NCBI RefSeq assembly: GCF_002288925.2 | Contig: NW_022098000.1 | Coordinates: 21,115,142-21,179,141, forward strand | Length of the DNA: 64,000 nucleotides | Source: Delphinapterus leucas | Taxonomy: Eukaryota; Chordata; Mammalia; Artiodactyla; Monodontidae | Direction of reading: 5' to 3' | Part shown: in pieces, positions 21,661-34,109 of the stretch | Numbering within the stretch: position 1 is the first letter of the stretch | Layout: each line of letters opens with the position of its first letter | Position numbers and translations under genes: made by a program | Notes under the pieces: generated by a model | What the model saw: the letters and a program-made list of their open reading frames with translations, nothing else | Told to the model about the DNA's origin: nothing | The model's database searches: none

Positions 21661-21919
21661 GTATCCTGGACGTACTCCCAGATTTTCTCAGAAAATTTCT
21701 TTATATTTCGTTCTTAATTCTTTTCCTAGGGTCCAGTTAGAGCTCTCCTAGAGTTAATATAGCCTTGATTATGTCAGGCTAATTTAGCATCAAAGTGCTC
21801 CCAGCCTTCAATTTTAGATTCCTCTGGAAGAACTCGTAGATTGCCATAGGCCTCCTAGCTGTCTATTACTCCTCTCTCTAGTTGTCCACTGGCCTAGGAA
21901 GGAAAGACCTAACTTCCCA

Positions 21920-22058
21920 GAAAGACTTTAAGCTCCAGAAAGACAGGGCTCTTATCTCTGTTTTACCACTGCATCTTGGCTTCTGACAACGGTGCCTAGC
22001 AGAGAGTCAGTGAGCAATAAATATGTGTGGAATAAATAAATGAATGACAAAGGAGAAA
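21920..22058 (+). mobile_element. L2 LINE 3' end, plus orientation
   Basis: L2 terminal features appear in order: 'ttaagctccagaaagacagg', 'gctcttatctctgtt', 'ggtgcctagcagagag', 'gcaataaatatgtgtgga', and a (AATG)-like end. Confidence 0.75.
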
Positions 22059-25000
22059 GAATTGTATTTCCTCTCTGCTTTCCTATTCCTCAATTCTGTG
22101 CCATCATGGGATATATCATGACACATCAACCTGGCTGTTGCTGGGCCAAGTATTTTTCTCTTATGGAATGAAGATTTATCTCTTCTTCTATCCCATAAAA
22201 TATCCTGTAAATAACAGCTATATTCCCTAAGAATTTAGAAATGCAATGCCGGTTGGGAGCACACAGAGGAAACAGTCCGACTTCACATGCAGATCAGTTA
22301 TTTGCCCTGTAGCAAATATCCTGATAGACTATAAAATTGTGCTCCTTGTCTCCTTTTATTCACCTGAAAACTATAAAGGTAGCTCCCCTTTGGAGGGGGA
22401 TTAGGGCAGCTACCCTAAGACAGGAAGCAGAAATGCTATCAGTTGGAAAAAGGGATAGAATCAACTTTCAGATGATTTTTAGGGTGAGAAGGCTAAGAAG
22501 AGGGGAAAGAGAGACATGGCCTGGAGGATGCAGGAGCAGGGCACCGGGAAAGCCAAGACTGCGAGAAGCACCCGTGTGTCCAGAGGCTGTGCTGGTCTTA
22601 GCAGGCTGTCCACCCCATCATGTGAGTGGAGCCATTCATGCAACAAACACTGGTCTGATCATTTAGGATACATCCATGAATAAAACGCTGAATTTATATT
22701 TTAGCCATCATCCTTTCTGTGCACAGAAACCTCACCCATCCACTCTCCAGATACTGCCTCTGTGGGAACACGACCCTACAGGTAAAATTCCTTCAATAAG
22801 TATTTATTTGTCCACCCATGAGGTCAACCCTTGTTATGCCCCAGACATTTATAATCCCTAAAGGGGCTACCTCTACCTCTTAGCCGAGTAGGGAAGGAAG
22901 GGTGGCCCCTGAGGGGTCTGCTAGTGCGCCCCACGCTGAGGATGAAGGGGTACAGACACTCTCATTACGTGTTCTTTCATTATTATCAAACAATTCTAAA
23001 TAAAATACCCTTTATTTCAGAAGAATCCTCCATTCCCTCCACTTTTCCAGATCACAGGCTAAATGTCAAATATTTACTTAGTTCTTCTCTCTCATTGCCC
23101 ACGTTAACCACTTTTACCCAGAATTCCAAAACATTCTTCCAGTGTCATTAGGGCGGGTTAATGATTGTCTCATCACCAAAGGGCTGACAGGACGGCCTTT
23201 CTCAGAAGCCACTCTGACACCAGCTGTTCTATGGACCCAACTCATGGCCATCCTTATAGCTGGTTTGTGTTCAAAGGACCAAAGACCCTCTTTGGACACA
23301 CCGGTGTTTGGGGCCCATTAATCTTCTCAGTGCCCCCTCCCTTGCCCTAAAATTCTAGGCTCTCCCTCAGAACTTTACCTTTCCTGACCTAAATGCCAAT
23401 AATACTCTTCCCTGAGAAACTGAATGCCTTCTCACCAAGTATCACTGGAGATAATGTGTCTAATGTTCTCTGCCCAGGAGAGGTTTAGGAGGGGGGTTTC
23501 AGTGTGAAGGCCTCTGTGCTTTGGAGGAATTTCTTTCTGTTCAACAGGTTTTTGTTTTAAACATTAACTAAGCAACCTGCCAGCCTTGGGCCCTGAAGAC
23601 AGGACCAAGCTGGGGAACAGGTGGGATTGCTGGTTTCTGTCCATGGAGAGAAACCATCATTTTCCCACTGCCATTGTGAGGACCATCTCATTCCTCCTTC
23701 ACATTCCAGGAGGCCTGGAGATCTGTCTCAATTAGTCCATCAAAGGGCTTAAAGGGAACATTCCAGCGTTTGCTTTGGAAAAAAAACAAAAAGAAAAAGG
23801 ATTGCTTCACCCTGAATCATTGCAAAAATGATACCTTCCAGCCCTAGCCTTTTATGGAACGAAGGAGGGCACTGGGGGAGGTAATTCAAGAGGCAGCTCA
23901 CAAGGAAGAAGGAAGGGGTTTCACCAGTTGCTGCTCAAAAGAACTAAGGTTTTTATATATAACCTAAGTTTCCACTGGACCCCCTCATACATTGGAATGT
24001 AGTGACAAATGGGATGTCATTAACCCAAATGTTGTGGTACTTGCCCTTACCCACGTGCTCAGCAGAACTTTAACTTCCTACAACTCCCCCCAATTACAAC
24101 AAAATTTCTGAGACTCCTCAGGGAGGGTTTCATTTATTACAAATGAGTGCACAACCTACCTAAGGCCTCTGCTAGTACTGCTGACATTTCCTTGGGTACT
24201 ACAGACCAGAATATGGATGCCATTCTGCTTTGTATAGAGTATAATTAAACGTGCCCTCTGACTGCACCATTCTCCAAATTTAATTTTTATCCATCTTACA
24301 CACATTATTAATAAAATACTAACATACAGAGATAGAAATGTAGCTTATTTGTACCCATGTGATGTCTCCCAGATGGGATTATGGATATGTGAAACTCTCA
24401 CTCCATTACTTAAAGTCTAATTCAAAACAGTGAAATCCAATCTGATGTTTTGAACAAAGTAAGAGTTTCCACTGTAATTGAAAAGTGTAAAAGGCAGTCA
24501 CCTGGACTCTCCCTCTAGATGTCTGTTTGCATGTTTCTGTGCCCTTAGACACAAAAATAGACAGATTAATGACACTGAATAAGTTTACTTTGGCTGACTG
24601 GTTTGACTATAAAGACTGGTTTTGCCAATCAAGTTATAATGGAAGACACCCCCGCAAACTGAATAAACTAAATCTATGGCTCCAAATTTTTGATGAATAT
24701 ATATTTAAAGTACATAGTAAGATTTTTCAAAGAGTTTTTCAAAAATATATTGACAAGGGTGCATCGAAGTTAAAAATATTTAGATTTTTCTAACACTTTG
24801 GATTATAGTAAACAGGGTGCCTCCATGTGAAAGAGTGACTGCTACAATTAACAATTCAATGAGCCATGGTAATGCCTTCTTGGTATTCTTCCCAGAAATT
24901 AAAAACATAATATGTCAGGGTCTGTGAAGGGTCTGGGATTTTACTCTACTGAAAAGCTAATAAACTAGTCTGTTAAGGTCCCATGGACGCTGGCAAAAGA

Positions 25001-26640
25001 CATGAAATTCATGGGTCAGAGACTGTGACCTTCATTGCTTTAGGCACAGCAAGAAGCATAAGCATAATGTTAGCTTGCATTGGTTTCCTATGTGCTCCAA
25101 GTCCCGTGGGGGCAATGCAAGTAGATGGATGGTCTTGGATGTGTGTACACTGTGGGTTTGTATCACCCTGAGCTGGGGGATTTGACACTTTTATAGCAAA
25201 CAGAAGCAAGCTCGCTCTTTGGGTGGAGATCTTACCTCATCTCAAGGTTGCTCACTACCCTGAGAAATGGTTTGGATAAAAAGCAGCCAGAGCCTCGCAT
25301 TCTTGGCACACTAGGCAAGAATGTGCAGAGACACTCATGGCCTCTCCCAACAAAATACTCTCATAACCGAGTAACAAGCTCTCCTGCAAGTCATGAAGTT
25401 CCCATTTCATAGCTTTCAACAAAATTGAAAGAAAACCTCAACAAGCTGTGAGTGATGGATCATTAATAATAATTTTGACAATGGGATACTATACAGTTTC
25501 TGGCATAAAACTCAGATGTGTATCAAAGAATTTTGAGAAATCGCCACCATAAAATTCCTTCCATTCCCATCTTCTTATTTATGTGAACAAATGCTCTCAG
25601 TGTCCATATCTATAAATGGAAAAAAAAGAGCTGATGCTAAACCTCCACCCTAACGATTAGTAATATCTATCTATGGATGTATGAAACGAAGGAAAAAATT
25701 TAAAAGCCCTATCAATTTCATGAGAGATATATTTCCAATAAATATTAATTTTTACATTTAGTAATTATTATTTGCAATATATTTATGGTACTTTGAGTAA
25801 CTCTGTACTAGTAAAAATTGTAATGATAATTCAGTCCAAAAGAACAATTTTAATCTTAGCTGTGTAAGTCACAGGAAATTAAAACTATTTTTATTTTAAT
25901 TTTTAATTAGAAAGTTCTTAAATTTAATTTCAATCTTTGTATATTCATTCGTTGTAGTAAAATCTGATAGGGTACTTTCAAACATAATGCTCTCATTAGG
26001 ATCACATTTTAAAACAGAGTAATACAAGTTCTAGAAAAAAAAAAAAGGAACATTACAAAATTCCAACTGTTTAGAAAAGCTTGCTTTCATATTCCTTTAA
26101 AGAAAGATGACAAATGTTAAATTGCTATGGTTTAGGTTTCACAGGATGCAAAAGAATGATGTAATATTCGAGCTTAAAATGTCAATATTCATAACATACC
26201 AGAAATTTTCTTTAAATAACTATAATTTTAAACCCTAAATATAATTTTTAATGTGTTAGAGAATATGTCCATTTTCAAAATTAAGTGGAGGACAGACAAA
26301 AAAAGACATAAGCTACCTTTTTTAAAATAATAATCTGAATGCAGAAAGCCGTGACAGGATACAAAAGACAAGACAACCCCTGCCATTGAAGAGTTTAGCA
26401 TCTATTGGGGGGTAAAGGTAGTTTTGTGAGGATTAAATTAAAAAACATGTGTGAAAGCATGGAGCTGTCCCAGGCCAGGGGCCTGATAAAACTTAGTTTC
26501 CCTTACATTTAACTAATCTTTTTTTCCCCCTGCATTGAAATCAAGTCCTCTTGTTACAGAACAGGAAAAAAAAATCACATGACTGGGAATCAACTTTCAT
26601 TTAATATTTGTTCAGAAAGAGAGTTAATTCACATTTTTAG
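22059..26640. other. Non-genic stretch, AT-rich in its right part
   Basis: No gene, RNA or confident repeat is seen in about 4.6 kb. Several 60-110 codon frames occur (for example 22337-22666 and 24527-24793), without signal peptide, domain or repeat pattern; 24527-24793 is lysine/phenylalanine-rich because the DNA is AT-rich. From about 25640 to 26300 the sequence is strongly AT-rich with many TTTAAT/ATTTTA words. Confidence 0.55.
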
Positions 26641-26732
26641 TTTCTTTTAAATTCTGACCAAGTCTCAAATGTAAATTTAAAAAAGAACAAAGCACAAGGA
26701 AGGAGGGACGGAGGGAGAAAGAGAGAAAGAAG

Positions 26733-26904
26733 GGCTTCCCTGGTGAGGCAGTGGTTGAGAGTCCGCCTGCCGATGCAGGGGACGCGGGTTCGTGCCCCGG
26801 TCCGGGAAGATCCCACATGCCGCGGAGCGGCTGGGCCCATAAGCCATGGCCGCTGAGCCTGCACGTCCGGAGCCTGTGCTCCGCAAGGGGAGAGGCCACA
26901 ACAA
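26733..26904 (+). mobile_element. CHR-2-like short SINE with perfect 15-bp target duplication
   Basis: Identical copies of aaagagagaaagaag lie at 26718-26732 and 26905-26919. The body has the whale-type text 'gtccgcctgccgatgcagg', 'gccgcggagcggctggg' and 'gagcctgtgctccgcaa', and the B box reads ggttcgtgccc. It is truncated before the usual 'gtgagaggcccgcg' end and has no clear A tail. It landed in a purine-rich microsatellite. Confidence 0.93.
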
Positions 26905-27080
26905 AAAGAGAGAAAGAAGAATGGAGGAAGAGAAGAGGGAGGGAGGGAGGGAGGGAGGGAGGAGGAGGGGGAAGGGGAAGAAGAAGAGGAAGGGAAGGGA
27001 GGAAAAAAAAGAGGAGAGAAGAAAAGGAAACAAAAGAAAGGAGGGAGGGAACATGGGAGGAAGAAAGGAAGGAAAGCTTT
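26905..27080 (+). repeat. Long purine tract with (GGGA)n core
   Basis: About 175 bases are almost only A and G. A (GGGA)n core lies at 26937-26962, followed by mixed GGAA/GAAG blocks. It is both a G-quadruplex candidate and a polypurine mirror-rich tract of the kind able to form triplex DNA. It generates long spurious frames on both strands (26637-27163): lysine/glutamate/arginine-rich on plus, proline/serine/leucine/phenylalanine-rich on minus. Confidence 0.9.
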
Positions 27081-27529
27081 TAAACACTGCATGGACTGTC
27101 TTCCCAAACCAAGCAACTGGAATAAACTTCTGTGTTGATTTAAGCACACATTTAACCAAATGAATTTTTCATTGTTCCCACCTGTTTCCTGAATAGCTTC
27201 AACTGTTCTGCCTTTGACCTGCTTTGGCCTGATCCTGTAAGGAATCTACACTCTTGGAATACCCGCCGCGGGGCTCCCCTCCACAGAGCTGGCCTGAGCA
27301 GCAGCTGGGAAAACTTCTAGGGAGCAGCTGGTGTCCAAGACCTCACACTGCTGCCATCACCCAGGATGAAGTGTCATTTTCTGCAATAACGGTATTCTGG
27401 GGACACATTTCATTAAAATAACACTGCACATTTATGTCATATTATTCAGTTGACAGATAACTCTCACAATCACGATCTCATTTGGTCTCCCTTGGCCTTC
27501 AGCACAAGCCTGGCTGACTCTGTAACATT
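27081..27529. other. Non-genic stretch
   Basis: I see no gene or named repeat in this interval. Confidence 0.5.
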
Positions 27530-27700
27530 AGGAATCTGGGCCTGGGTTCTGACCCCAGCTCTGACAATTATTCCATGAAGGACATTGGCGGGGGAGGGGG
27601 AGGGGCTGGAAATCAATTTAAACTCTTAGGACTCCCATTTCCTTACTACGAAATGAGGAGTCTGGACTAGATGATCTCCCCTCAAAACGAACATCTATGG
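27530..27700 (+). mobile_element. MIR SINE fragment, plus orientation
   Basis: MIR core wording is recognisable around a G-rich insertion: 'ggcctgggttctgacccc', then 'cccatttccttactacgaaa' and 'ggactagatgatct'. The run gcgggggaggggg at about 27590-27604 is a G-rich expansion inside it. Confidence 0.65.
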
Positions 27701-27849
27701 GCAGATGCCTCAAAGCAAACTTCCCCCAGTCAACTCCATCCACTGCTGAATGAAATTCAAACTGGTCCCTCCTTTTCTCTGCACTGCTTACTGTTTACCC
27801 ACTCAAATACGAGTAAAACAAACTAAGATCCCCTTCGGGCTATCTTACA

Positions 27850-27985
27850 GCAAATAGCTACCTCATTTCATCCTCCCAGCAAGGGAGGTAGTTCACTTAT
27901 CACCGCTAGTTTGCAGATGAGGAAGCTGAGGTGAGAATCAGTGATTTCTGGCCATCACACAGAAGGTAGCAAAGCCCTACCTTCC
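27850..27985 (-). mobile_element. MIR SINE fragment, minus orientation
   Basis: Contains the reverse-complement MIR signature 'tttgcagatgaggaagctga' and 'ggccatcacacagaaggta'. Confidence 0.75.
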
Positions 27986-28834
27986 AGTTCTGAAGAAACC
28001 AAACCATCTTGGAAATGAGAACGTTAGCGAAACTTTTTGCTCACACTACCGTAAGGTGTCTCCAGCTCCACCGCGCTGGTAACTGTCAACCGTGTGGTTG
28101 AAACCATGATAACAAACCAGAGCACGTGATATGTGATCTCTGATTCATGCCAGCCAGCACATGGGGCCATAAACGCCTCTAAGTGAAATTTGACAGTTTG
28201 AGCACATTTTCAAGTGACTAATTCCTCAAGGGCAGAAATGGTGTCTAAATTGAAACCTTCACCTCCAAGTGGCTCTTCCCTGTGTGTGCCCTGCACATCC
28301 TTGTTGATTTGTTTCTCCCGTATCAGGGTGGGTCTCTGCTTGACAACTGGGGTCCACATTTAGCCAAGCAGCTGCCCATTGGCGTCTAAAGCCTCCGATT
28401 CATAGTTCTGGCAGCATCTCAAAGGATTTATTCTTATCATCCCATGATTTCATTATTATTATTATCGCCCTTATGAAATGCCATAGCTGAGCCCACTACA
28501 AAGCGTGAAGCCCATGTTTAACGTGGAACGGTCTGTTCTCTGCATTCCCCCCACCGGTGAGGGATTTTCCCCCAGTTTCTGCTCACTTTTGGAGGGCTCT
28601 AAGAAGTGGCCTGCAGCCATGAAGAAGTCAGCCCGAGGAGTCCCTCCACCACCACTGCTCTGTCCCAGGGTCGCCTTGGTGGGGAAAAGACCTTTCAAGG
28701 GGCTCTTTACCAACTGAAGCCAATTTACAATGTGATACAAAGAGCACAGAGCTGATCCGGGGATGCCAGTTTTGTGAATGAGGGCAAGTCTCTTTGCCAA
28801 CCTGGGCCTTGGATTTCTCCTATTTTCTTTTTTC
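27986..28834. other. Non-genic stretch
   Basis: No gene is recognised. The overlapping 70- and 109-codon frames at 28471-28800 lie on opposite strands of one GC-richer patch and have no domain pattern. Confidence 0.55.
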
Positions 28835-28837
28835 TTT

Positions 28838-29020
28838 TTCTTTTTTTTTTTTTTTTATAAATTGAAGTATAGTTAATTTACAATGTTTTGTTACTTTCAA
28901 GTATACAGCAAAGTGATTCGGATATATATACACACATATACATACATATATATATTCTTTTTCAGGTTCTTTTGCAATATAGGTTATCACAAGATATTAA
29001 GTACAGTCCCCTGTGCTGTA
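28838..29020 (-). mobile_element. L1 3' UTR fragment, minus orientation
   Basis: T-rich left edge, then 'ttgaagtatagttaattta', 'tatacagcaaagtgattcgg', an AT/AC alternating stretch, and 'agtcccctgtgctgtag'. It is the same region as the L1 copy at 20265-20510, more diverged. Confidence 0.85.
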
Positions 29021-29220
29021 GGATTCCTCATATATTAAATGAGGTAACCAAGTGAGATTATTTTGAAGATTAATCTTGAGAATAATTTTGCTCAGACAGC
29101 TCTAGTTTTACCCTTTTCCTGGATTCTGGAGATTTCCACGAGGAAGAGCACCTCACCGGCAGAGATCTCAGGAAAAGAGCCTCCCCACTCCTCACTCCCG
29201 TTAAAAACCAACCTGGTTTA

Positions 29221-29304
29221 TGTGACTGAATCACTGGCTGTACACCAGAAACTAACACAACACTGTATATCAACTAGACTCCAAGAAAAATAAATAAATA
29301 AAAT
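29221..29304 (+). mobile_element. L1 tail, 84 bp, with perfect 20-bp target duplication
   Basis: The segment 'gaaactaacacaacactg...' with a (TAAA)n tail is flanked by identical 20-base copies at 29201-29220 and 29305-29324 (beginning ttaaaaaccaacc). It is a clean, heavily truncated insertion. The 76-codon plus frame at 29063-29293 and the 67-codon minus frame at 29070-29273 cross its boundary and are not genes. Confidence 0.95.
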
Positions 29305-29402
29305 TTAAAAACCAACCTGGTTTAAACGAGACTTTAGGGAAAACAAAAGTAGCTCTTTATCAGAGAAATCAGAATTCCTCACCTAAAATGTACTAAGGTT
29401 AC

Positions 29403-29450
29403 ATAAATAAATAAATATAAACAAATAAATAAATAAATAAATAAATTTAT
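29403..29450 (+). repeat. (AAAT)n microsatellite
   Basis: About 11 AAAT units with one interruption (tataaac) near the middle. Confidence 0.9.
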
Positions 29451-29819
29451 CAGGAGTCCAAAGATTTGGATTTCAGGCCAGCTTTTTCAGTAACTAGCCA
29501 GGTAGCCCTCAGCAAGGCCCCTCTTTGCTCTGTACCTCCGATGGCTCATCCTCCAAGTTCAAATAGCTATACTTCTCTGACTTACCTACTGCAAATAGTC
29601 TTTGAGGCCCACAAGAAAATGTGGCTTGAAAATGTGAAGTATAACTCTCTATCCAGATAAGTCATGAAATGAAGGTCACTTCCCTCCTTTGACCCTGGAT
29701 AAATCTCAGAAGAGCTAAAAGACTGATGCAATGTTAAAAAGATGCTTAGCTCCCATCGGTAGGGTGGCTGGTGGGTTTATATTTTGCTGTAGAGTTTTAG
29801 CAAACCTCTTTATCCAGTC

Positions 29820-29930
29820 TGATTTACAAGCATTCTTAGGAGCCCACTGTATGCCTTACATTGTGCTGGAGATGAGAAGAAATCAAAATAAGAATAAACT
29901 TGACCTTGAGGAGTTTACAGCCTTGTAAAT
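29820..29930 (-). mobile_element. L2 LINE 3' end, minus orientation (diverged)
   Basis: Shows the antisense of the L2 terminus: 'gagcccactgtatgcctta', 'attgtgctggagatgag' and 'cttgaggagtttacagcc'. Confidence 0.6.
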
Positions 29931-30387
29931 TCAAGACTTGCACACATACCAAAAAAAAAAAATTGTGAAACAAATTTTAAAACAGTATACGACACATTAA
30001 AACTGTATATAGGCCTATAACAAATGCATCGTCCAGCCAAATTGGGATCTGAGCCTTCAGCAAGGGGAAAGGTTGGTGTTAACCAGAGTTTGGGGCAGGC
30101 TCGTGAAGGAGACAGAACTGGAGACAGACTGGAAACGAGTGAGAGAGCAGTTTTCTATATTTATAAGAGTAGACCTTCAATACCAAATGCCAGAATTAAA
30201 TAAGAAACAGAATTTTAATATTTACGGTTTGGAGAGAAATGTTTATTTCTCTCTATATTCAATAGCAACAGATTTTAGACCATAGTTTTTCAGATGTTAA
30301 TTCTCAAAGAATTCATATATATTTAAGTCGTAGAAATCATAACACTATAGCAATTATTCTTTTCTCCTTTTAAAATTAAGGTACCTA

Positions 30388-30616
30388 GGGCTTCCCTGGT
30401 GGCGCAGTGGTTGAGAGTCCGCCTGCCGATGTAGGGGACACGGGTTCGTGCCCCGGTCTGGGAAGATCCCACGTGCCGCGGAGCGGCTGGGCCCGTGAGC
30501 CATGGCCGCTGAGCCTGCGCGTCTGGAGCCTGTGCTCTGCAACGGGAGAGGCCACAACAGTGGGGGGCCCACGTACTGCAAAGGAAAATAAATAAATAAA
30601 TAAATAAAATAAAATA
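30388..30616 (+). mobile_element. CHR-2-like short SINE with perfect 10-bp target duplication
   Basis: Copies of aaggtaccta at 30378-30387 and 30617-30626 flank a nearly complete short CHR element. It has the same B box variant (ggttcgtgccc) and the 'gcggagcggctgggccc' body as the copies at 26733 and 44144, and a (TAAA)n tail of about 35 bases. Confidence 0.95.
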
Positions 30617-30779
30617 AAGGTACCTATAAGGTGTGGGCCAAAGGAACTTTTTTAAAAATTGAGATCTCCTACTATGAGTATATTTGTTCTGTGTCCAAGG
30701 CTGCCCTCAGGCTGACCACTTACAAAGCACTGGATCTGGCCACTGGTTAATTAGGACTTTCTGAGCACACTCTGTACAT

Positions 30780-31150
30780 TCCTGCTTCCATGCCTTTGCT
30801 CAAGCACTTGCCCATCTGGGAAAGCCCTTCCCTCACCTCTCCAGGTATGTCAGCCCTCCCCACCTTCAGGACCCAGGTGAAACCCAGCAACCTCCAGGAA
30901 GCGTTCATAACCTGGTCCCTCATTCATCAATCCCTGTTTCTGAATGCCGATAGCACTTATTTTCTGTATTATCAGTTTGCAATTATCATATTCTTTTCTG
31001 TGTGTGTATATTTTTCCAGATACAGGTCCTATCCCCAAAAGAACCTTAGGTCTCTCAAGTCAGGAAACATAGACTCTTGTTTGTAATACCAGTGCTTTCT
31101 ACTGAATATATTCGGCAAGCACTACTACTGAGTATAGATGAATGAGCATC
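30780..31150 (+). mobile_element. L2 LINE 3' region, plus orientation
   Basis: A long L2 3' segment: 'gcctttgctcaagcacttgcc', 'accttcaggacccaggtg', 'gaagcgttcataacc', then a decayed terminus 'ttcggcaagcactac'. The 98-codon frame at 30790-31086 is the L2 ORF2 end read in one of its old frames. Confidence 0.8.
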
Positions 31151-33694
31151 TTGTCAAGTCCCCAGCTAGCCACCTTTTCCCTAAGTCCACCCATTTGAAA
31201 AGTGGCCAAAATCAGTTAGAGACAAGCTAAAAGGACTGTATCTGAGGTGGCATATATTGACATCACCTAAAAGAAACCTAGTGTCGGGAGATGGGGATTC
31301 ATTCGCTTGAAAAAAATTTCTGTCGTTAGTCTTTAAAATAATAGATGCATCATTTCAGTGTATTCCATAAATGGAAGCATGACTATAGATTGGTCTATCT
31401 GAGAAAGGATTTAGCAACGGGCATTTCTCCTTGCGAAGGGACAGCTGAAGAGGTGTCATTTAACAGCTTTCAGAGGCCCGTCACTTCAGTGATTGAGGTG
31501 GACAGAAGGCATGGACATGACCAAGGCCCTTAAAAGACACAAACAGGTGGGAGAGCGTGCTGGGGGTGGGCGGAGGGCTGGAGGGTACAAAAGGAGGAGG
31601 CTGGCCTTTCGAGAGTAGAGACAGAGAAGGCAGAGGGCGAGGCTGCCCCGGGAACAAGAGGAGAGGGGGCAGTAGAGGAGGTCCCATCTAGGCAGGACAC
31701 AATGAGAGGTGAAGCTAGAAAAAAGGACAGAACTAAAGGGATGAAGGACAAATGAGTGGACTGGACACAAATAGGGAGAAAAGATGGACGGTCAGGATAG
31801 GGAAATCACCCAAAGGAAAGACAAAGAGGATTTCTCTGTGTGTGATTACACGGATAGTGATGAAAAAGATACGAGTGAAAAGAAAGGAAGGAAACGGGAA
31901 AAGGGAAGTAGTAAGGAGACAAAATAAGGAATAAAGTGCATAGGACCGGCTAAGTGGTTAGAAAGTCACCAGGCGGTTAGGTTGACTGGGAGAAGCACCA
32001 TAGCCAGACCCAAAAGGTCTCCATCAGAAAGACGGAGGCAGGCAATTTAAGCAGCTGGCTCCTGAGGTAAAAATGAAAAAAAAAAACAAGATGGAAAAGG
32101 TGAGAAGCAGGAGAGGGAAAACCCAGAGGAGACACTGGCCCAGAAACCTTTTTAACTTTCTGTAAAATCTTCAAGGCCCCAAACTAGGCCAAGATTCTGA
32201 CTGACATTTCTCACCAGCTGCTGTTTCCTTGAGAGAATTCTGACAGCAAGGCATAGAAATGCAAGCCAACACTGCTAGCTCTGGAGGAAAAAAAAAAAAA
32301 ATCCACGCTCTAAACACCTCCACGGGGCTGAAGCCTGCCAGGGAAAAAGGCACACAGAGGAGGGACCCGCCGGCGACTTTTCCCCAGGTATGTACTGAGC
32401 TGCTCCCACATGGGGCTTTCTCCTCTAACTGTCCTCTGGCCGTTCCTGCCTTGCCCATCTGTCTTTCTCTCTTTGTGCATTTTGGGGAAGCCCTGCGGGC
32501 AGCCTGCTTCTGTCATCTGAAGCCAGCTCCGCAGTGTCTACAGAAGCAGGTGAAGCTTCACGTCTGCATCCCACATGGGCAGGGGAGCATCGCTGGGATC
32601 CAGCTCCATCAGGCAGAGCTAGGCAAGGGGAAGTGGATGAGAAAAATCACCCCAGCCCGCTTGATTGGTGTGTGGGAATGACTTGTCGGCTGGTCCTGAC
32701 AGTGAACTTGATTCTGTGTGCCGGGGCTTGAAGCAAAAGCAAAGGGGAAGGAGGAGGGTGGGTGTAAAAGACAGAGGGACGATGAAGAGGGGAGAGATTT
32801 CACAGTCACCTAGGGGCTGGTCCATGACCTAAAGAAGAGCTAGGGTTTGGGGAGTGAGGGATGAGACTTGGACAGCACTTGACCTTGAACTTTCAGCTTG
32901 CCTTTTCAGTGCCTTGGTTAAATATTTTGAACGTATGTTGAAATTTTCTTCAAAGCAAAACAAAGGAATTTATTTCTAATCTGTCATTTATCTCAAATAA
33001 TTGTTGAATGGCAGTAGTTTCTTCTGATGACCCCCACAGACGTCCCCACTAAGACAATGTGAAATGTTACCTCTTTTTTAAAAACTAAGAAACGAAGTCC
33101 CTGAGCAATGTATTTCTTTGGAAAACTAGGACGAGAACCAGATTCTCTAATGTGTTCCCTGGATCTTAAGCATTTCTTAATCCTCACTCAATCTAATAGG
33201 TGCACTTAAAGAAAAAAAAGTAAAAGATTTTGGAGCTAAAGAGTTTTATCAATATTCTGTACTGTTATATTATCATTATGATCCCTCTGCAAATACAATT
33301 TGAGGTCATGTGAGTCAGTGGACCCTCTACTGAGCTACCTTCTCAAGAAAAACATTCACATCATTTGATATCCATTCTTCCTCAAACCCCATTTGAAGTT
33401 TACTGGTAAGATTGGAAGCCAAAGGGATGGTCTCCAGTTGTTGTACAACCCCTCAAGCTGAAAACTCTTAGTAACTTAGTAACTTCACAGGCCGGGCTCC
33501 TCTCTTTGAAGTGTTGCCTGTCTGTCTGCACCCTCGTTGGTGAAAGCTCCTACAACTGCACCCCTGAACAGAGCTCACAGCTTCCTGGCTTCTGGGTGGC
33601 CTTACTTCTTTTCCTCACCTCCTCATTTTAAGGAAGCTCAGAATGTAAGGGCTGATTCCTTGCCCTTGAATAGTTCAGCATCAGAAACCTTGAA
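31151..33694. other. Non-genic stretch with a purine-rich block
   Basis: From about 31530 to 31930 the plus strand is strongly G/A-rich, which explains the serine/proline/leucine-rich minus frames of 68-94 codons there. A run of 15 A lies at 32287-32301. The 140-codon plus frame at 32259-32681 begins in this A run and has no domain; at 32388 it crosses 'ccccag gtatgt', which looks like a splice donor but has no partner I can support. Confidence 0.5.
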
Positions 33695-33699
33695 CCACA

Positions 33700-33862
33700 G
33701 CAATGGTTCTCCAAGTGTGGTCCCCAGACCAGCAGCATCAAAATCACCTTGCTAGAAATGCCAGGTCTTGATCCCACCCCAGACCTACTGAACCAGACAC
33801 TCCAGAGGTGGGGCTGGCATTCTGTGCTTTAGCCTGCCCTCCAGGGAACTCTGATACACCAA
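33700..33862 (-). mobile_element. MER5A hAT-Charlie DNA transposon, minus orientation
   Basis: The antisense MER5A wording is clear: 'caatggttctccaagtgtgg', 'ccccagaccagcagcatcaa', 'atcccaccccagacctact' and the decayed far end near 33862. Confidence 0.85.
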
Positions 33863-34109
33863 ATTCGAAGGTTAAGGTTTTTTAAAAGTGCTGTTTCCTT
33901 TAACACAGAGCTCAGATCTCCTTACAGGTGGGAGTCTGGTTGCCTACAGGGCTGTCACTTCTAAAAGAGACCCTTCCACAAACAACCACCTCTGGGTCAG
34001 TGTCTTGTGTCCTTCAGCTGCAAAATAGGAATATTTAATAAAAGTTGCTTGTTACAGCACTGAGAACAATGCCTGTGCACAGTAGGTATAGCAGTGGTGG
34101 TGGTTTTAT

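Noticed and set aside
24527..24793. 88-codon plus frame
   Set aside because: AT-rich DNA giving Lys/Phe/Ile-rich text; no conserved motif and no splice partners seen.
26637..27163. Open frames of 86-170 codons on both strands
   Set aside because: They translate a purine-only tract and a SINE. Low-complexity Lys/Glu/Arg on one strand and Pro/Ser/Leu on the other is what such DNA gives by chance.
32259..32681. 140-codon plus frame with an internal donor-like ccccag/gtatgt
   Set aside because: The frame begins in an A run, shows no domain, and no matching acceptor or partner exon could be supported.
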